This document shows positions 21,902 through 23,626 of a DNA stretch of 23,626 nucleotides, in pieces; the stretch's first letter is position 1, and each line of letters opens with the position of its first letter. A model generated the notes under the pieces. The model had not been told where the DNA came from and did no database searches. It saw nothing but the letters and a program-made list of their open reading frames with translations. The stretch comes from a virus, in the IMG/VR virus record IMGVR_UViG_3300021068_000032, positions 1 to 23,626 of that record; one strand, 5' to 3'. The translations under genes and the position numbers were made by a program.

Positions 21902-22913
21902 AAAGCTTTCTTTCATTTTTAACATTTCTTTCCAAATCTACACTACAATATCTTTTACAGACAGGTGGAATATCTTTGTCTGGACTATTCTCTAACAATT
22001 TCATAAAATCTTTCCACTCATCTTTATTTAAAATTTCTTCAATAGATTTATTGTTATCTATATGCAACTTATCTTTAAAAAGATTTTTCAGTTGTTTATC
22101 TTCCCAAGCAGTATTTACCCAACAACAAGGAAGTATGTGACCAGTAACCGAATAAGATAAATCTCTATTAGTTAAAAGACATTTTGGTTTTAATGTATTT
22201 CTGGAACCCTTTTTCTTTTCAAGTCTATCTTCAACTTTTTTAGTCCAATCTTTATCTTCAAAATTAATAGAGGCATATGATCCAACACCTCCATCAGTTT
22301 CACTATAACTTTTGATCCAACCTTCAATATCTAAATCCATATTACTGATTTCTTTTGATACAGGTCTTTTTGACAATATCAACATAAATTTTAATTTGTG
22401 TTGTTTAGCAATCTTCTTTGCTTCTTCAATATCATCTTTATTATAATCAAATACAATATACTGCCATTCAGGTTTTGAACCTAGATATTTGTTTAATAAC
22501 ATCATATCAAATAGAAATTCACCATCTTGGTTAACTCTATACTTATGACTATCTTTTGGAAGTCCATCTATACCAAAAATCCAATTAGCATTTATATTTG
22601 CTAGAAATGCCTCTTGGTACCACTTTTCAGGTTTATGTGAAGCGGCAGTATGTACTTCCGTAAATATATTCTCATCTCTACATATTTTTAATATCTCAAT
22701 GAAGTGTACATTAAAAATAGGATCAGAAAATGTTCCACAAAATGAAACTCTTTTAAAATATTTTATTATTTTTTTAAATTGTTCTGGTGTTAAATCTTTA
22801 CCAGGTATTCTTTTATTATTTTTTCTAAAATTAGTTCTTGCACAAGCAGAGCATTGTAAAGTACATTTTGGACCTGCGTCTATATTCAAAGTTCTTTCAT
22901 TGAACGGAATCAT
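21882..22913 (-). CDS. Radical SAM protein with C-terminal SPASM-like cysteines
   Basis: This 343-residue protein has the radical SAM motif C17-x3-C21-x2-C24 (KCTLQCSAC), which binds the [4Fe-4S] cluster that cleaves S-adenosylmethionine. A FCGTFSDPIF strand at about 58-67 fits the GGE-like SAM-binding position of this subgroup. Further cysteines at 245, 263, 264, 319 and 323 (GHILPCCW and PPVCKRYC) resemble a SPASM or Twitch auxiliary cluster, which is typical of peptide- or protein-modifying members. The glycosyltransferase overlaps it, and the nitroreductase-like gene ends six bases upstream. Similar radical SAM genes occur near glycosyltransferases in marine T4-like phages. The substrate is unknown. 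Confidence 0.85.
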   Translation of the reverse strand: MIPFNERTLNIDAGPKCTLQCSACARTNFRKNNKRIPGKDLTPEQFKKIIKYFKRVSFCGTFSDPIFNVHFIEILKICRDENIFTEVHTAASHKPEKWYQEAFLANINANWIFGIDGLPKDSHKYRVNQDGEFLFDMMLLNKYLGSKPEWQYIVFDYNKDDIEEAKKIAKQHKLKFMLILSKRPVSKEISNMDLDIEGWIKSYSETDGGVGSYASINFEDKDWTKKVEDRLEKKKGSRNTLKPKCLLTNRDLSYSVTGHILPCCWVNTAWEDKQLKNLFKDKLHIDNNKSIEEILNKDEWKDFMKLLENSPDKDIPPVCKRYCSVDLERNVKNERKLYANHLL

Positions 22914-22919
22914 AATTCA

Positions 22920-23626
22920 TTATTTAATTTCTATAGCTTTAATATCTCTTTTTCTCATAGTATTAATTTTAATATCTGCTCTGTCTGGTATTTTGTGCCA
23001 AACACCATATGGGTCTTGCGCTTTATCTGTTGTTTTAATATCTACGATTTTAATTTTTCTAAACTTTTTTCCTGTTCTAGGATGTTTATCTAGTTTAAAT
23101 GAATCTAAACTTAAATTACTACCATTAGCAGCACCTATAGCCAATAATGTTTGGTCTGATTCATAACGCTCAACTCCTTTTTTAGGAAATCCAATACCAA
23201 TACCATATGCTATTTGTTTCTCACCTTTATTTACTTCATCTAATATGCCTAATTTCTTTTCCCAAAAATCATCACCGTTCATATCATTATGACTTTTGTT
23301 GCCACCAGTAGCAAAACCTAATTTAGACGCCGCTCTCATAACTAAACCAATTGCTATACCTATACTTACATAAGCATTCTCCCAACGAGCAGCTGTAGCA
23401 TTGCCTTTTAAAGTTCCATCAGCATTACAATTTAATTGTGTATCTGGTTCTTTTGCCACAAATAACATATACATATTAGCATTTTGTTGTGAATTTTTCC
23501 AAGTTGATGGTGGGTTACGACTATGTGTTGTTCCCCAAGTATAATTTGATAACTCCTCTAATACTTTTCTATCAGCAGTCCAATAGACATCATAATAAGC
23601 TTCATATTGTTTTGAAGGAGCATTTT
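22920..23626 (-). CDS. Second nitroreductase-like protein, 5' end cut by window
   Basis: The frame stays open beyond the ATG at 23474 to the window edge, adding 50 residues. They include NAPSKQYEAYYDVYW and WGTTHSRNPPSTW. The APSKQ motif parallels SPSKQN of the other nitroreductase, so the true start lies outside the window. Downstream come ANMYMLFVAKEP, the helix VSIGIAIGLVMRAASKLGFA and the strand AYGIGIGFP, all in nitroreductase order. Residues beyond about 180 are a basic tail without recognised motif. At least 234 residues are present. An FMN oxidoreductase role is likely, but divergence from the first copy means another reaction is possible. Confidence 0.75.
   Translation of the reverse strand, partial: NAPSKQYEAYYDVYWTADRKVLEELSNYTWGTTHSRNPPSTWKNSQQNANMYMLFVAKEPDTQLNCNADGTLKGNATAARWENAYVSIGIAIGLVMRAASKLGFATGGNKSHNDMNGDDFWEKKLGILDEVNKGEKQIAYGIGIGFPKKGVERYESDQTLLAIGAANGSNLSLDSFKLDKHPRTGKKFRKIKIVDIKTTDKAQDPYGVWHKIPDRADIKINTMRKRDIKAIEIK

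Noticed and set aside
21049-23166. Plus-strand frames at 21049-21450 and 22699-23166
   Set aside because: Both are opposite strong enzyme genes; hydrophobic stretches arise from the antisense of charged residues in an AT-rich sequence.
1-23626. tRNA genes, CRISPR arrays, insertion sequences, integrase or attachment sites
   Set aside because: No cloverleaf-like sequence, regular spaced repeat array, transposase or integrase was seen on either strand.

Overview
The window looks like part of the genome of a marine T4-like myovirus. It is AT-rich and gene-dense. Every supported gene lies on the minus strand, so transcription runs from base 23626 toward base 1. Supporting evidence: neck proteins resembling T4 gp13 and gp14 sit at the low-coordinate end. 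A large block of tail-fibre and virion accessory genes precedes them. Copies of the T4-type late promoter octamer TATAAATA stand in front of most virion gene groups. The bilin reductase has the residue signature of PcyX, a family known from oceanic phages thought to infect alphaproteobacteria, and not of cyanophage PebS. A pelagimyophage-like host range (SAR11 or a related alphaproteobacterium) is therefore the best guess, but no host-specific sequence proves it.

Layout in transcription order. (1) 23626-15732 is an accessory enzyme island: a truncated nitroreductase-like gene, a radical SAM protein with C-terminal cysteines, a small GT-A-like glycosyltransferase, a TauD-like oxygenase with an altered metal site (HxN), an HxD...H oxygenase, a 92-residue unknown behind a late promoter, a membrane fatty-acid desaturase, a GNAT-like transferase, a second nitroreductase, a canonical TauD-like oxygenase, an Asp/Asn-hydroxylase-like oxygenase and a QueC-like PP-loop enzyme. 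(2) 15696-11395 holds small virion or adhesin-associated proteins and a 570-residue fibre. They include a BppU-like protein, two proteins sharing an N-terminal MATVI..KRS motif, a basic SAP/HeH-like protein and a 46-residue ORF (13004-13144). (3) 11374-2376 holds large fibre genes: a 1641-residue protein with seven tandem N-terminal modules and a beta-helix interrupted by long repeats, a beta-propeller protein, a 209-residue miniature of the large fibre, an aromatic- and glycine-rich protein and a 95-residue protein. (4) 2338-1005 is a two-gene bilin operon, heme oxygenase then pcyX. (5) 971-1 is gp13 and the start of gp14.

How the parts may work together. Many island genes overlap their neighbours by 1 or 4 bases, as do heme oxygenase and pcyX, so they are probably translated as coupled operons. 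Heme oxygenase opens heme to biliverdin, iron and CO. PcyX is known to reduce biliverdin to phycoerythrobilin using reduced ferredoxin. The island is rich in iron enzymes: four 2-oxoglutarate/Fe(II)-type proteins, a diiron desaturase and a radical SAM protein. Its chemistry suggests tailoring of a protein, glycan, lipid or small molecule during late infection. No substrate can be identified from sequence alone.

No tRNA, CRISPR array, insertion sequence, integrase or convincing GC-rich intrinsic terminator was seen. Intergenic gaps are all under about 65 bases once the 46-residue ORF is included.
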